NCBI GenBank assembly: GCA_963827155.1
Contig: CAWGZV010000002.1
Location: 3,348,001 to 3,412,000, forward strand
DNA: 64,000 nt
Origin: UTCFX2 sp963827155
GTDB lineage: Bacteria; Chloroflexota; Anaerolineae; Anaerolineales; UBA4823
Reading direction: 5' to 3'
The translations under genes and the position numbers were made by a program. Positions 1 through 9,052 of the stretch are shown piece by piece (position 1 is the first letter of the stretch; each line of letters opens with the position of its first letter). The notes below the pieces were generated by a model that ran no database searches, was not told where the DNA came from, and saw nothing but the letters and a program-made list of their open reading frames with translations.

Positions 1-117
1 GTCGTTCCCGTGGATGTGTATGTCGCAGGCTGTCCCCCTCGTCCAGAGGCGTTGATCCATGGGATCGTGACTCTGTATGAAAAGGTCAAGCAGGAGAAAA
101 TCAAAGATTGGGCATGA
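1..117 (+). CDS. nuoB: NADH-quinone oxidoreductase subunit B, C-terminal fragment
   Basis: Only the last 38 codons are present; the gene begins before the window. The translated tail contains PVDVYVAGCPPRPEAL, which is the conserved end of NuoB and carries the last cysteine ligand of cluster N2. NuoB sits at the junction of the peripheral and membrane arms of complex I and passes electrons from the iron-sulfur chain to quinone. nuoC follows after 76 bases, so it belongs to the same operon. nuoA would be expected just outside the window. Confidence 0.9.
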   Translation, partial: VVPVDVYVAGCPPRPEALIHGIVTLYEKVKQEKIKDWA

Positions 118-193
118 TGCTGTTAGAAATTAGTGGCGAGCCGGCTTTGATTATGATTATCCACTGGTTTGTTCGATCATGTGAGTGGTGAAA

Positions 194-706
194 ATGAGTG
201 AAGACATTCAATCCATTTTGAGCCAGCTAAAAACCCGTTTTACTGCGGGTCTTTATGAATTCCGGGGTGAAACCAGCCTGGTCCTTGATCCTGCAGATAT
301 CGTCCCAGTTTGCACCTCGCTGCGCGATGATTTCGACTTCGAACTCCTATCCGAGCAGACTGCCGTCGATTATTGGCCCGAACAAAATCCGCGATTTCAT
401 GTTGTTTATCGGCTGCGTTCTTTGAGACACAATCAAATCATCGGATTGGTTGTCCCCCTTAATGGTAATGCCCCAGTGATGCCTTCTTTGACACCTGTCT
501 ATCAAAATGCCAACTGGTTCGAGCGCGAGTTATGGGATATGTTTGGCATTCGATTTGAAGGTCACCCAGATTTACGCCGGGTTATCATGCCAGCTGATTG
601 GGAGGGGCACCCGCTTCGAAAGGATTATCCCCTCGGGTATGAAGAGGTTCAGTTTACATTCAATTTCGATGAGATCGACCTGCGCAAGCCTTATGCCCAG
701 GATTAA
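194..706 (+). CDS. nuoC: NADH-quinone oxidoreductase subunit C
   Basis: This 170-residue protein matches the 30 kDa subunit of complex I. The C-terminal third shows the family signature ERELWDMFGI, followed by GHPDLRRVIMP and GHPLRKDYPLG. It is a separate protein and not the NuoCD fusion seen in enterobacteria. NuoC lies in the peripheral arm, packed against NuoD and NuoB. I prefer the ATG at 194; GTG codons at 185 and 188 are in frame, and no strong ribosome binding site separates these options. nuoD follows after 39 bases. Confidence 0.93.
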   Translation: MSEDIQSILSQLKTRFTAGLYEFRGETSLVLDPADIVPVCTSLRDDFDFELLSEQTAVDYWPEQNPRFHVVYRLRSLRHNQIIGLVVPLNGNAPVMPSLTPVYQNANWFERELWDMFGIRFEGHPDLRRVIMPADWEGHPLRKDYPLGYEEVQFTFNFDEIDLRKPYAQD

Positions 707-745
707 CAGTCTATTCCAGCCTGGGAATTGAGAAGGTGACGCCTT

Positions 746-1990
746 ATGGATAATAACCTTGATGTAACACTGACACCGGTATCTCTGGAGGAGATCAAGC
801 ACTTGATTTCCGATCGTGCTATCCAGGGAGAGACGGTGCTTTTAAATATGGGCCCACAGCACCCCAGCACGCATGGTGTGCTCCGGCTCTTATTGGAATT
901 GGACGGAGAAGAGGTTGTCAACTGCATCCCCGATGTCGGTTTCCTCCATACTGGCATCGAAAAGAACATGGAAGCCAAGACTTATGTCAAAGCAGCAGTG
1001 ATGACCGACCGCCTCGATTATCTGAACAATCTCGGCAACAACCTTACTTACTGCATGGCGATCGAGAAGCTAGCCGATCTGGATGTCCCGCCGCGTGCCC
1101 AGGCTATTCGAGTCCTGCTCACCGAGCTCCAACGCATTTCCTCGCACCTGGTCTGGCTAGGCACACACGCTCTGGATGCTGCTGCAATGTCGGTCTTTCT
1201 GTACTGCTTTCGCGAGCGCGAAAAAATCCTTGATATCTTCGAGCTCGTATCTGGGCAGCGCATGATGACTACCTATTTTCGCCCAGGTGGGCTGTGGCGC
1301 GAAGCGCCGGTCGAATTTGAAGCGGCGGTACGAAGTTTTATCTCCTACTTCCCTGAGCGTATTGAAGAATATAACCGTCTGCTCACCAAAAACCCGATCT
1401 TCCTCCGCCGCACAAAAGAAATTGGGTTTCTAAAACCTGATGTTGCCCTTCAATATGGTGTGACAGGTCCGATGCTCCGCGCTTCTGGAGTAGCGCACGA
1501 CTTGCGAAAAGCTCAGCCCTATTCGGGCTATGAACTTTACTCCTTTGATGTACCCACAGAAACCAGCGGCGACACCTATGCTCGCTACCTGATCAGGATG
1601 GAAGAAATGCGCCAGTCGCTACGCATAGTGGAACAGGCACTGGAAAAGCTCCCCTTGGGTCCAGTTATCAGCGCCAATCGAAAATATGTGCCTCCTCCTC
1701 GCAGCGAGATTGGCACCAGCATGGAAGCACTCATCCACCACTTTAAACTCTGGACGGAAGGTTTCAACCCCCCGAAGGGATCGGTCTATGTCGCGACCGA
1801 ATCGCCGCGCGGCGAGCTGGGAGTTTTCCTTGAGAGCGATGGCGGGCCGAAACCCTATCGCGTTCATTGGCGCACACCATCGTTTACCAATATGCAAATC
1901 CTGCCGATTTTGGCGAAAGGTCACCTGGTCGCCGACCTCGTCCTGCTGATTGGAACGGTTGACATTGTCCTGGGAGATGTGGACCGCTAG
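746..1990 (+). CDS. nuoD: NADH-quinone oxidoreductase subunit D
   Basis: This 414-residue 49 kDa subunit builds the quinone pocket together with NuoB. The family signature GPQHPSTHGVLRL is near residue 35. The C-terminus ends in GDVDR, the conserved NuoD tail that derives from the nickel-binding end of [NiFe] hydrogenases but lacks the metal ligands. Length is as expected for the family. A purine-rich GAGAAGGTG lies upstream of the ATG. nuoE starts 8 bases after the stop, consistent with translational coupling. Confidence 0.96.
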   Translation: MDNNLDVTLTPVSLEEIKHLISDRAIQGETVLLNMGPQHPSTHGVLRLLLELDGEEVVNCIPDVGFLHTGIEKNMEAKTYVKAAVMTDRLDYLNNLGNNLTYCMAIEKLADLDVPPRAQAIRVLLTELQRISSHLVWLGTHALDAAAMSVFLYCFREREKILDIFELVSGQRMMTTYFRPGGLWREAPVEFEAAVRSFISYFPERIEEYNRLLTKNPIFLRRTKEIGFLKPDVALQYGVTGPMLRASGVAHDLRKAQPYSGYELYSFDVPTETSGDTYARYLIRMEEMRQSLRIVEQALEKLPLGPVISANRKYVPPPRSEIGTSMEALIHHFKLWTEGFNPPKGSVYVATESPRGELGVFLESDGGPKPYRVHWRTPSFTNMQILPILAKGHLVADLVLLIGTVDIVLGDVDR

Positions 1991-1998
1991 AGGCGCTT

Positions 1999-2520
1999 AT
2001 GCTTTCAGAAAAATATCCACAAGAGGTTCAATCCATTCTGGCAAAATACCCCGCTGAGCAGCGCCGTTCTGCTGTGATGCCGCTGTTATATCTTGCCCAG
2101 CGCGACAAGATGTTCATCAGCCGGGAGGATATGACTGACATCGGCTCTATTCTGGGGCTCACCACTACCGAAGTGGCTTCCATTGTCGGTTTCTATTCCC
2201 TTTATTACGATCAGCCCATGGGCAAGTACCGCATCCAGGTTTGCACAGACCTGCCGTGTGCTTTGCGTGGGGCGGAGAAATTCCTGCAAGAGCTTTGCAG
2301 CCGCCTGGGGATTGAACCTGGTGAGACAACCGCCGACGGGTTGATCACGATTGAGGCGGTTATGTGCCTGGCAGCCTGCGATAAAGCGCCAATGTTCCAG
2401 CTTCAATCTGGAGCAGGAATTGACTATTATGAGAATCAGACCGTGGAGAACGCACTGGCACTGATCGATCAGCTCCGCGCAGATGCCGCTCGGAGGCACG
2501 GGAGAAATGGTCATGGCTGA
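1999..2520 (+). CDS. nuoE: NADH-quinone oxidoreductase subunit E
   Basis: This 173-residue 24 kDa subunit binds the [2Fe-2S] cluster N1a with a thioredoxin-like fold. The four ligands are visible as CTDLPC near residue 81 and CLAAC near residue 122. A helical N-terminal domain precedes them. NuoE, NuoF and NuoG form the NADH dehydrogenase module, so the presence of all three means this complex can use NADH, unlike F420H2- or ferredoxin-only variants that lack the module. The end of the gene overlaps the start of nuoF by 14 bases. Confidence 0.95.
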   Translation: MLSEKYPQEVQSILAKYPAEQRRSAVMPLLYLAQRDKMFISREDMTDIGSILGLTTTEVASIVGFYSLYYDQPMGKYRIQVCTDLPCALRGAEKFLQELCSRLGIEPGETTADGLITIEAVMCLAACDKAPMFQLQSGAGIDYYENQTVENALALIDQLRADAARRHGRNGHG

Positions 2521-3790
2521 AAAAGAGCTCATCCTGCTGCGCCACCGCCAGATCGCCGATCTGGACAACCTGGATGTCTACCGTAAGCACGGCGGTTTTA
2601 AGGCATTCGAAAAAGTTGTCACCTCTTTGAGACCTGCAGAGGTAACCGATCAGGTCAAAGCTTCCGGATTGCGCGGGCGCGGCGGCGCCGGCTTCCCCAC
2701 GGGGTTGAAATGGTCGTTCGTTGACAACCGCAGCTGGCCTCATTACGTCGTCGCGAATGCAGATGAGTCCGAGCCAGGCACTTTTAAAGATCGTGAGATC
2801 ATGGAAGGGAATCCTTTCCAATTTCTCGAAGGGGTTGCCATTTGTGCTTATGCTGTCCAAGCAAACAGCGCTTATGTCTACTTACGCGGGGAGTTTTGGC
2901 AGCTAGCTTCCCACCTCGATCAGCAGCTTGCCGCCATGGAAGCCGCAGGTCTGCTTGGTGATAAGCTCTTTGGAACGGATTATTCTCTCCACATCTTCAC
3001 TCACCTTGGGGCGGGCGCGTATATCTGCGGTGAAGAGACCGCAATGCTTGAATCGCTTGAAGGTAAGCTTGGTCAGCCTCGCCTCCGCCCACCATTCCCG
3101 CCCTCCTACGGGCTTTATGGAAAGCCGACTGTCGTTAACAATGTTGAAACCCTCACCAACTTGCCATTAATCCTTGAGCGGGGGGCAGACTGGTATCGCA
3201 GCTTCGGGACCGAGAAAAGCCCGGGTGTCAAGGTGTTTTCGCTTTCGGGCTGCATCGAACGCCCAGGCAATTACGAACTCCCGCTGGGGACGACCTACCG
3301 CGAGCTGATCTTTACTCACGGAGGCGGCATCCCAGAAGGCCGATCGATTAAAGCCATTATGTCTGCAGGCGCCAGCTCCGCACTGATTGTGGCGAACGAA
3401 CAAGCGCTAGATACCCCCATGGACTATGAATCCGTCCCGAACGTCGGCGGTCAGTTGGGAAGCGCTTCGGTGATCGTCATTGATGATTCGGTCAGCATCC
3501 CCTGGCTGATTAACAAAACGGTCCATTTCTTTCGTCATGAATCTTGCGGGAAATGTACGCCATGCCGGGAGGGCACTTTTTGGATGTCTTACCTGACCGA
3601 GCGGATCAGTCGCGGTACCGCGAAACCACAAGATGTTGCTTTGCTTTATGACGTTGCCAGCCAGATTCGCACCAAGTGCCTGTGCGCTTTGGGCGAGTTT
3701 TCCATAGAAGCAGTCCTAACTGGGATCGATCGGTTTCAACAGGATTTTGACGCAGCGGTTGCCGAGGTTCAGACCGCCGCAGCAGAATAG
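2507..3790 (+). CDS. nuoF: NADH-quinone oxidoreductase subunit F
   Basis: This 427-residue 51 kDa subunit oxidises NADH with FMN and passes electrons to cluster N3. The nucleotide loop GRGGAGFPTGLKW is near residue 57, the FMN region GAGAYICGEETAMLESLEG near residue 170, and the N3 ligands appear as ESCGKCTPCREG plus a later CLCALG. I choose ATG 2507, nine codons after the first possible start at 2483, because GGAGG at 2492-2496 is well placed before it; ATG 2513 is also possible. It overlaps nuoE. Confidence 0.95.
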   Translation: MVMAEKELILLRHRQIADLDNLDVYRKHGGFKAFEKVVTSLRPAEVTDQVKASGLRGRGGAGFPTGLKWSFVDNRSWPHYVVANADESEPGTFKDREIMEGNPFQFLEGVAICAYAVQANSAYVYLRGEFWQLASHLDQQLAAMEAAGLLGDKLFGTDYSLHIFTHLGAGAYICGEETAMLESLEGKLGQPRLRPPFPPSYGLYGKPTVVNNVETLTNLPLILERGADWYRSFGTEKSPGVKVFSLSGCIERPGNYELPLGTTYRELIFTHGGGIPEGRSIKAIMSAGASSALIVANEQALDTPMDYESVPNVGGQLGSASVIVIDDSVSIPWLINKTVHFFRHESCGKCTPCREGTFWMSYLTERISRGTAKPQDVALLYDVASQIRTKCLCALGEFSIEAVLTGIDRFQQDFDAAVAEVQTAAAE

Positions 3791-3817
3791 CGCATAACGA
3801 ATAGGCGAAGGACGAAC

Positions 3818-6430
3818 ATGGCAAAGTTAGTCACTTTGACGATTGATGGCATCCAGGTGCAGGTCCCCGAAGAGACGCTCGTTGTGGAGGCGGCAAAAAT
3901 GGCTGGGATCGACATCCCGGTGTTTTGCTATCACCCGAAGATGGAACCAGCTGGAATGTGCCGTATGTGCCTTGTGGAGATAGGTCGCCCTGTTATCGAT
4001 CGGGCGACCGGTGAGCCTGCCCTCGAACCAGATGGCTCACCCAAGATCCAGTTCTCACCCAAGTTGGAGACATCCTGCACGACGCCGGTCTCTCAGGGAA
4101 TGGTAGTTCTCAACTACTCTGACAAAGTTAAAGCCGGAAGGGAAGACATCCTTGAATTCCTGCTAACCTCCCATCCTCTGGATTGTCCGATCTGCGATAA
4201 AGGGGGTGAGTGTCCGCTCCAGAATCTCACCATGGATTTTGGTCCTGGGCAAAGCCGCTATTTATATGACGAGAAAAAACATCTCGCAAAAAACAAGCCG
4301 CTCGGCGACCTGATCATGCTCGATCGAGAGCGCTGCATCCAATGCGGTCGCTGCGTCCGCTTTCAGGATTTAATTGCGGGCGATCCGGTGATCGGCTTTT
4401 CCCAACGAGGCCGGTCCATGGAGATCATTTCCACCTCAGAGCCTGGCTTCAATTCTTACTGGTCGGGCAATACTACCGATATCTGCCCGGTGGGAGCCCT
4501 AACCACTGTCGATTTCCGATTCCGCGCCCGACCCTGGGAGCTTCGCTATGCGGCTTCCATCTGCAGTCACTGCCCGGTCGGCTGCAATCTCACTTTGAAT
4601 GTCAGACGGGAAGCAGTTTCGGGTGGAGGCTGGGCGATCAAGCGTGTGCTGCCGCGCCAGAATGAAAGTGTGAATGAGATCTGGATCTGCGACAAGGGGC
4701 GCTTCGGCTATCACTTCGCCGCGCAGGGTGTTGAGCGCCTGCAGAGACCACTAGCTCGCCGTGGCGGTGAGCTCGAGCCGGTGTCGTGGGAAGATGCGCT
4801 TTCCCTTGTTGCAGAACGCTTCAGCAGCCAGGCAAATGGGCTGCTGACCCTGGCTTCGGGTCGCCTGGCGAATGAAGACCTTTATAACCTGCAAAACCTC
4901 ACGATATCCATCGGCGGTAAAACGGCACTCTATACTTCCATGGCTGGTGGAGACCTGACCACCCAGATCGGTTTCACTCAAGGTACAAATTTCGGCGAAA
5001 TGGGGAAAGCAAGCGCCATTCTGGTGGTTGGCTCTGATTTGGAAGAAGAAGCACCATTGTGGTGGCTGCGCATTAAACAAGCCGCCGAGCGCGGCGCTAA
5101 CCTCATTGTCATGAACTCGCGGCCAACCAAACTGGATCGGTACGCGCAGAGTATGATTCGCTATCCATTCGGTTATTCGGCTGCGGCCGTGCTGGCGTTG
5201 CTGAATGCCATCTCCCCCAAACGCCCGGATCTTCCTGAAGCGATTCAAGCGCTGAGTAGAAGCGACCTCCTCCACACGGCTGCAAGGTCATTCGCCGAAG
5301 CCGGTGATGCAGTGATCCTCTTTGGCAGTGACAGCATGGGTCTATCTGAGACCGCCGCGCTGGCCGAGGCTTGTTCGAACTTGCTTCTGGTTACTAACCA
5401 CATCGGCCGGCCAAATAATGGTCTGCTGGGGGTTTGGCCGAGAGCGAACGACCAGGGCGCCTGGGAGCTTGGGTGGCGCCCTGCCCCTGACCTTTTGACC
5501 AGCCTGAGCGCAGCCCAGGCTCTCTATATTATTGCTGCGGATCCGGTTAGCGACGACCCCGCTTTTCAAGCAGCTTTTGGCAGCGATAAATTTGTGGTTG
5601 TACAGGATATGTTCCTCACCCAGACCGCCAGACTTGCAGATGTTGTCCTCCCTGCTGTACCCTGGACTGAACGTGAAGGCTCCTTCACCTCCGGCGAGCG
5701 CCGCGTGCAGCGCTTCTTCCCAGCCTTGCCAGCCTCTGTTGCCCTGCCGCCTAAAGTGGGTGCTGTCGGCACTCGCCAGGCCAGTGTGCTTTCTGCGGTT
5801 GCGCCTTCCCTCGTTGGGCCGCAGACGGACTTCGCCATTCCGGCTTTGATCGCGGAAAAGCTCGAATTGCCTACCCTGCAGCGCGGCAGCGCTTCGTTGG
5901 TCTTTGCCTCCATCGGCTCAGAGTTCCCGGTCTTTAAAGACCTGACTTATCAGGCGCTTGCGCAGGTAACACCGCAGTGGCCGGTTGTCGGGCGTTCGGA
6001 TCTGTACTTTGGCGGCGCCTCTTATGAAAATACCCAAGGGCTTGGCATCCAGCTGGATGCAGCTCACCCCTCCAGCGGTGAGGATTTTTTGTTAACCTGG
6101 CCTCAGGTCGCCGATTTCAAGCTGCCTGTTCTGGGCATGATGGCTTTCCCGATCACACGCCTCTATGATCTTGGAACAACGCTGATCCCTTCTTCAATGC
6201 TTCATGACCGCATAGGTGATCCCTACCTGTTATTGAATCGCGAAGATGCCTATCGACTGAAAATCGCAGACTATTCGAAGGTGCGGCTGACTTTCACCGA
6301 TTCCGGTCAGTCCACGATCATCCAGGCGCGCCTGGACCCAAGTCTGCCTGAGCGCGTGGTGCTTTTACCGCGCAGCTTTGGCCTGCCTATCAGCGCTCCG
6401 GTTGCTGTGGAAGTCAAGCCTGCCAGCTGA
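3818..6430 (+). CDS. nuoG: NADH-quinone oxidoreductase subunit G
   Basis: This 870-residue 75 kDa subunit carries several iron-sulfur clusters. The N-terminal ferredoxin-like domain shows CYHP, CRMC and a distant CTTP; a His-Cys3 motif follows in HPLDCPICDKGGEC; then CIQCGRC and CPVG bind another [4Fe-4S] cluster. A CSHCPVGC motif with a later Cys in WICDKG matches the extra N7 cluster present in E. coli and Thermus NuoG. The large C-terminal part is a degenerate molybdopterin oxidoreductase domain that in this family does not bind the cofactor. It lies between nuoF and nuoH. Confidence 0.95.
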   Translation: MAKLVTLTIDGIQVQVPEETLVVEAAKMAGIDIPVFCYHPKMEPAGMCRMCLVEIGRPVIDRATGEPALEPDGSPKIQFSPKLETSCTTPVSQGMVVLNYSDKVKAGREDILEFLLTSHPLDCPICDKGGECPLQNLTMDFGPGQSRYLYDEKKHLAKNKPLGDLIMLDRERCIQCGRCVRFQDLIAGDPVIGFSQRGRSMEIISTSEPGFNSYWSGNTTDICPVGALTTVDFRFRARPWELRYAASICSHCPVGCNLTLNVRREAVSGGGWAIKRVLPRQNESVNEIWICDKGRFGYHFAAQGVERLQRPLARRGGELEPVSWEDALSLVAERFSSQANGLLTLASGRLANEDLYNLQNLTISIGGKTALYTSMAGGDLTTQIGFTQGTNFGEMGKASAILVVGSDLEEEAPLWWLRIKQAAERGANLIVMNSRPTKLDRYAQSMIRYPFGYSAAAVLALLNAISPKRPDLPEAIQALSRSDLLHTAARSFAEAGDAVILFGSDSMGLSETAALAEACSNLLLVTNHIGRPNNGLLGVWPRANDQGAWELGWRPAPDLLTSLSAAQALYIIAADPVSDDPAFQAAFGSDKFVVVQDMFLTQTARLADVVLPAVPWTEREGSFTSGERRVQRFFPALPASVALPPKVGAVGTRQASVLSAVAPSLVGPQTDFAIPALIAEKLELPTLQRGSASLVFASIGSEFPVFKDLTYQALAQVTPQWPVVGRSDLYFGGASYENTQGLGIQLDAAHPSSGEDFLLTWPQVADFKLPVLGMMAFPITRLYDLGTTLIPSSMLHDRIGDPYLLLNREDAYRLKIADYSKVRLTFTDSGQSTIIQARLDPSLPERVVLLPRSFGLPISAPVAVEVKPAS

Positions 6431-6499
6431 ATCTTGGCTCAGCTCGAACAGCTCGCGGTGTGATGACTTTGCCGAACATATCTTATCCAGAGGTTTGTC

Positions 6500-7516
6500 A
6501 TGGACCTTGCTTTGTGGATTGAGTGGATCATAAAATCAATAGGCTTAATTCTGGTTTTGCTGACCGGCTTTGCGTATCTCACCTACATGGAACGCAAGCT
6601 GCTTGGCCGCTTCCAGAATCGTTATGGCCCAAATCGAGCAGGCCCTTTTGGATTGCTCCAGCCAATCGCCGATGCGGTCAAGTTGATTTTCAAAGAAGAA
6701 TTGATCCCAGCCCAAGCGGATAAACTCATTTTCACCGTCGCGCCGATCATGACTGCTGTCCCTGCCTGGGTGATCCTGGCGGTCATCCCACTCGGTACAA
6801 TCACGCTCTTCGGTCATACCTATGAAATGGCGCTTGCCCCTGATCTTAATGTCGGAATCCTCTACATCGCCGCGATCACCTCGATCTCGGTCTACGGAAT
6901 TGTCCTGGCGGGTTGGTCTTCAAATAACAAATATGCCACCATGGGCGGCATTCGCTCGTCTGCGCAGATGATCAGCTACGAGCTTTCATTGGGGCTCTGC
7001 TTCGTTGGACCGATCATGATGGCAGGTTCGCTCAGCTTGTCGGCGATCGTCTCCAAACAAGCCGAGATCGGCTGGTTTGCCCTTTTTCAGCCGATCGGTT
7101 TTGTGATCTTTCTGATCGCCGCCCTGGCAGAGATCAACCGCTCGCCTTTCGATATGCCCGAAGCCGAACAGGAGCTGACTGCAGGTTATCATGTCGAATA
7201 TTCTGGGATGAAATTTGCCCTCTTCATGCTGACCGAATATACAAAGATGATTGTAGTCAGCGTCATTGCTGCCACTCTCTTTTTAGGTGGTTATCAATTT
7301 CCTTACATCACCGATCATTGGCCTTGGATGGGTCCGATTGTCCTCTTTGTTAAGGTCTTCATTCTGCTGTTTGGGATAATTTGGGTTCGCGCCACTCTGC
7401 CGCGCGTGCGCTACGACCAGCTTATGCAGCTCGGCTGGAAAATTATGCTGCCGCTCGCGCTGTTTAACGTCTTCTTGACCGCGGTTATTATGTTCTTATT
7501 GAATATGGTCTCTTAA
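6500..7516 (+). CDS. nuoH: NADH-quinone oxidoreductase subunit H
   Basis: This 338-residue membrane subunit (ND1 homologue) closes the quinone channel. The signature ERKLLGRFQNRYGPNRAGP is near residue 30, and the conserved acidic loop EINRSPFDMPEAEQEL near residue 213. About eight transmembrane segments can be seen. AGAGG at 6489-6493 serves as ribosome binding site. It follows nuoG after 69 bases and precedes nuoI by 43. Confidence 0.96.
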   Translation: MDLALWIEWIIKSIGLILVLLTGFAYLTYMERKLLGRFQNRYGPNRAGPFGLLQPIADAVKLIFKEELIPAQADKLIFTVAPIMTAVPAWVILAVIPLGTITLFGHTYEMALAPDLNVGILYIAAITSISVYGIVLAGWSSNNKYATMGGIRSSAQMISYELSLGLCFVGPIMMAGSLSLSAIVSKQAEIGWFALFQPIGFVIFLIAALAEINRSPFDMPEAEQELTAGYHVEYSGMKFALFMLTEYTKMIVVSVIAATLFLGGYQFPYITDHWPWMGPIVLFVKVFILLFGIIWVRATLPRVRYDQLMQLGWKIMLPLALFNVFLTAVIMFLLNMVS

Positions 7517-7559
7517 CGGTAATCTTGCCTGGAAACAGAACGACATTTGGAGGGTATCC

Positions 7560-8066
7560 ATGTTTGCGAAAGAAATAGTCCGAGGTATGGCGACAACCCT
7601 TCGGGAATTGTTTGCAAAACCTGTGACGATCCAATATCCTGAGGAAAAGCGCCCTGTAAGTCAGCAATTTAAAGGACGTCATGTGCTTAAGCGCTACGAG
7701 AACGGAATGGAGAAATGCATCGGCTGCTCGCTTTGTTCCGCCGCCTGCCCTGCGGATGCAATTTTCGTTGAAGCAGCCATGAATACCGATGAAGAGCGTT
7801 ATTCTCCCGGCGAGCGTTATGCCCGGGTTTATGAGATTAATATGCTTCGCTGCATCTTCTGCGGCTACTGCGAAGACGCTTGCCCCACTGAAGCTATTGT
7901 CCTGGGCGACAACTATGAGCTTTCTTTCTACGACCGGCGGTCCTCTATCTATGACAAATCTATGCTTATCGAGCCAGTCGCTGAGGGCGGCAAAACCACC
8001 CCACAGAAGGTCGAGCCGGGAAAATACAACCGTTCGGTGCCCGAGATGATGGACCCGACCGATTGA
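7560..8066 (+). CDS. nuoI: NADH-quinone oxidoreductase subunit I
   Basis: This 168-residue ferredoxin-like subunit carries clusters N6a and N6b. Two full 4Fe-4S motifs are seen, CIGCSLCSAACP near residue 54 and CIFCGYCEDACP near residue 97. The N-terminal helix is the membrane-surface anchor typical of NuoI. GGAGG lies seven bases before the ATG. The order nuoH-I-J-K is canonical. Confidence 0.96.
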   Translation: MFAKEIVRGMATTLRELFAKPVTIQYPEEKRPVSQQFKGRHVLKRYENGMEKCIGCSLCSAACPADAIFVEAAMNTDEERYSPGERYARVYEINMLRCIFCGYCEDACPTEAIVLGDNYELSFYDRRSSIYDKSMLIEPVAEGGKTTPQKVEPGKYNRSVPEMMDPTD

Positions 8067-8111
8067 ACCTAAGAGGAGTATCAGGTCGGATGCTTGCGAT
8101 GGAGAATGCCT

Positions 8112-8627
8112 ATGAATTCTGAACTGATCATGTTCTTCGTACTGGCGATCGTCGCGGTAGCTTCGGGCCTCGGCGTCCTGCTGAGCAAGAGTGCGATATA
8201 TGCCGCCCTGAATTTAATTATCAATTTCACCGCGATCGCAATTTTCTATCTGCTTCTGGGAGCCCCTTTCATCGCTCTGACCCAAATCGCCGTCTACGCG
8301 GGTGCAATTATGGTCCTTTTCTTGTTCGTGGTCATGTTGCTGGGGGCTGATCGTCTGGGCGGAAGTAGTGCCCTGCCGTGGCAGCGGCCGCTCGCGATTG
8401 TCCTGGGCGTTTTGTTGATCGTTGAAGCGGCTTACATGTTACTTGGCAAGCTTGGCATTGGAAAAGGAGCAGGCGCGCCTCCAGCAAATTATGGCGCCCC
8501 AGCTGCCATTGGTGCACAGCTCTTCAGCACTTACCTGCTGCCTTTTGAGGTGATCTCAGTCTTGCTGCTGGCTGCAATGGTTGGAGCGATCGTCCTAACA
8601 AAGCAAAGGGCTCAGAAAACCAAATGA
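8112..8627 (+). CDS. nuoJ: NADH-quinone oxidoreductase subunit J
   Basis: This 171-residue membrane subunit (ND6 homologue) has five hydrophobic segments and the conserved stretch QIAVYAGAIMVLFLFVVML near residue 60, which contains the pi-bulge helix of the family. In-frame alternatives exist upstream (TTG 8094, ATG 8106). I choose ATG 8112, because GATGGAG at 8099-8104 is a reasonable ribosome binding site and the protein then begins directly with its first membrane helix. Confidence 0.93.
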   Translation: MNSELIMFFVLAIVAVASGLGVLLSKSAIYAALNLIINFTAIAIFYLLLGAPFIALTQIAVYAGAIMVLFLFVVMLLGADRLGGSSALPWQRPLAIVLGVLLIVEAAYMLLGKLGIGKGAGAPPANYGAPAAIGAQLFSTYLLPFEVISVLLLAAMVGAIVLTKQRAQKTK

Positions 8628-8717
8628 TCTGTCAAACGACCGGCGAATGTATGCTTGGCTTGCTCTCGTGGCAGCTTACCTTCAGCCGCCGGTTCGCACT
8701 TGATTAGAGGAGTAGTC

Positions 8718-9020
8718 ATGCTACCTGTCCATTATTACACCGGACTGTCCATCATCCTTTTCACTTTAGGGGCGTTGGGTGTTTTGATCCGCCGGAATGC
8801 CATTATTGTATTTATGTCTATTGAATTGATGTTGAACGCTGCCAATCTGGCATTTGTAGCTTTTGCCCGCTCATATGAAGCGATGAATGGACAGATTTTT
8901 GTCTTCTTCGTTATGGCTGTTGCTGCCGCAGAGGTCGCCGTTGGTCTGAGTTTGATTGTGGCGATTTTCCACTCCAAGCACAACATTAATATCGATCAGT
9001 TGAACTCCATGCAGGGTTAG
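8718..9020 (+). CDS. nuoK: NADH-quinone oxidoreductase subunit K
   Basis: The protein has 100 residues and three transmembrane helices, exactly the usual NuoK length. The conserved glutamate helix FMSIELMLNAANLAF and the later AVAAAEVAVGL segment are clear; these glutamates belong to the proton pathway. The frame stays open upstream to 8655, but AGAGGAG at 8706-8712 and family length support ATG 8718. Confidence 0.95.
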   Translation: MLPVHYYTGLSIILFTLGALGVLIRRNAIIVFMSIELMLNAANLAFVAFARSYEAMNGQIFVFFVMAVAAAEVAVGLSLIVAIFHSKHNINIDQLNSMQG

Positions 9021-9052
9021 CGGCTGAGCCTTGAAGGCGAAAGAGGATTGAT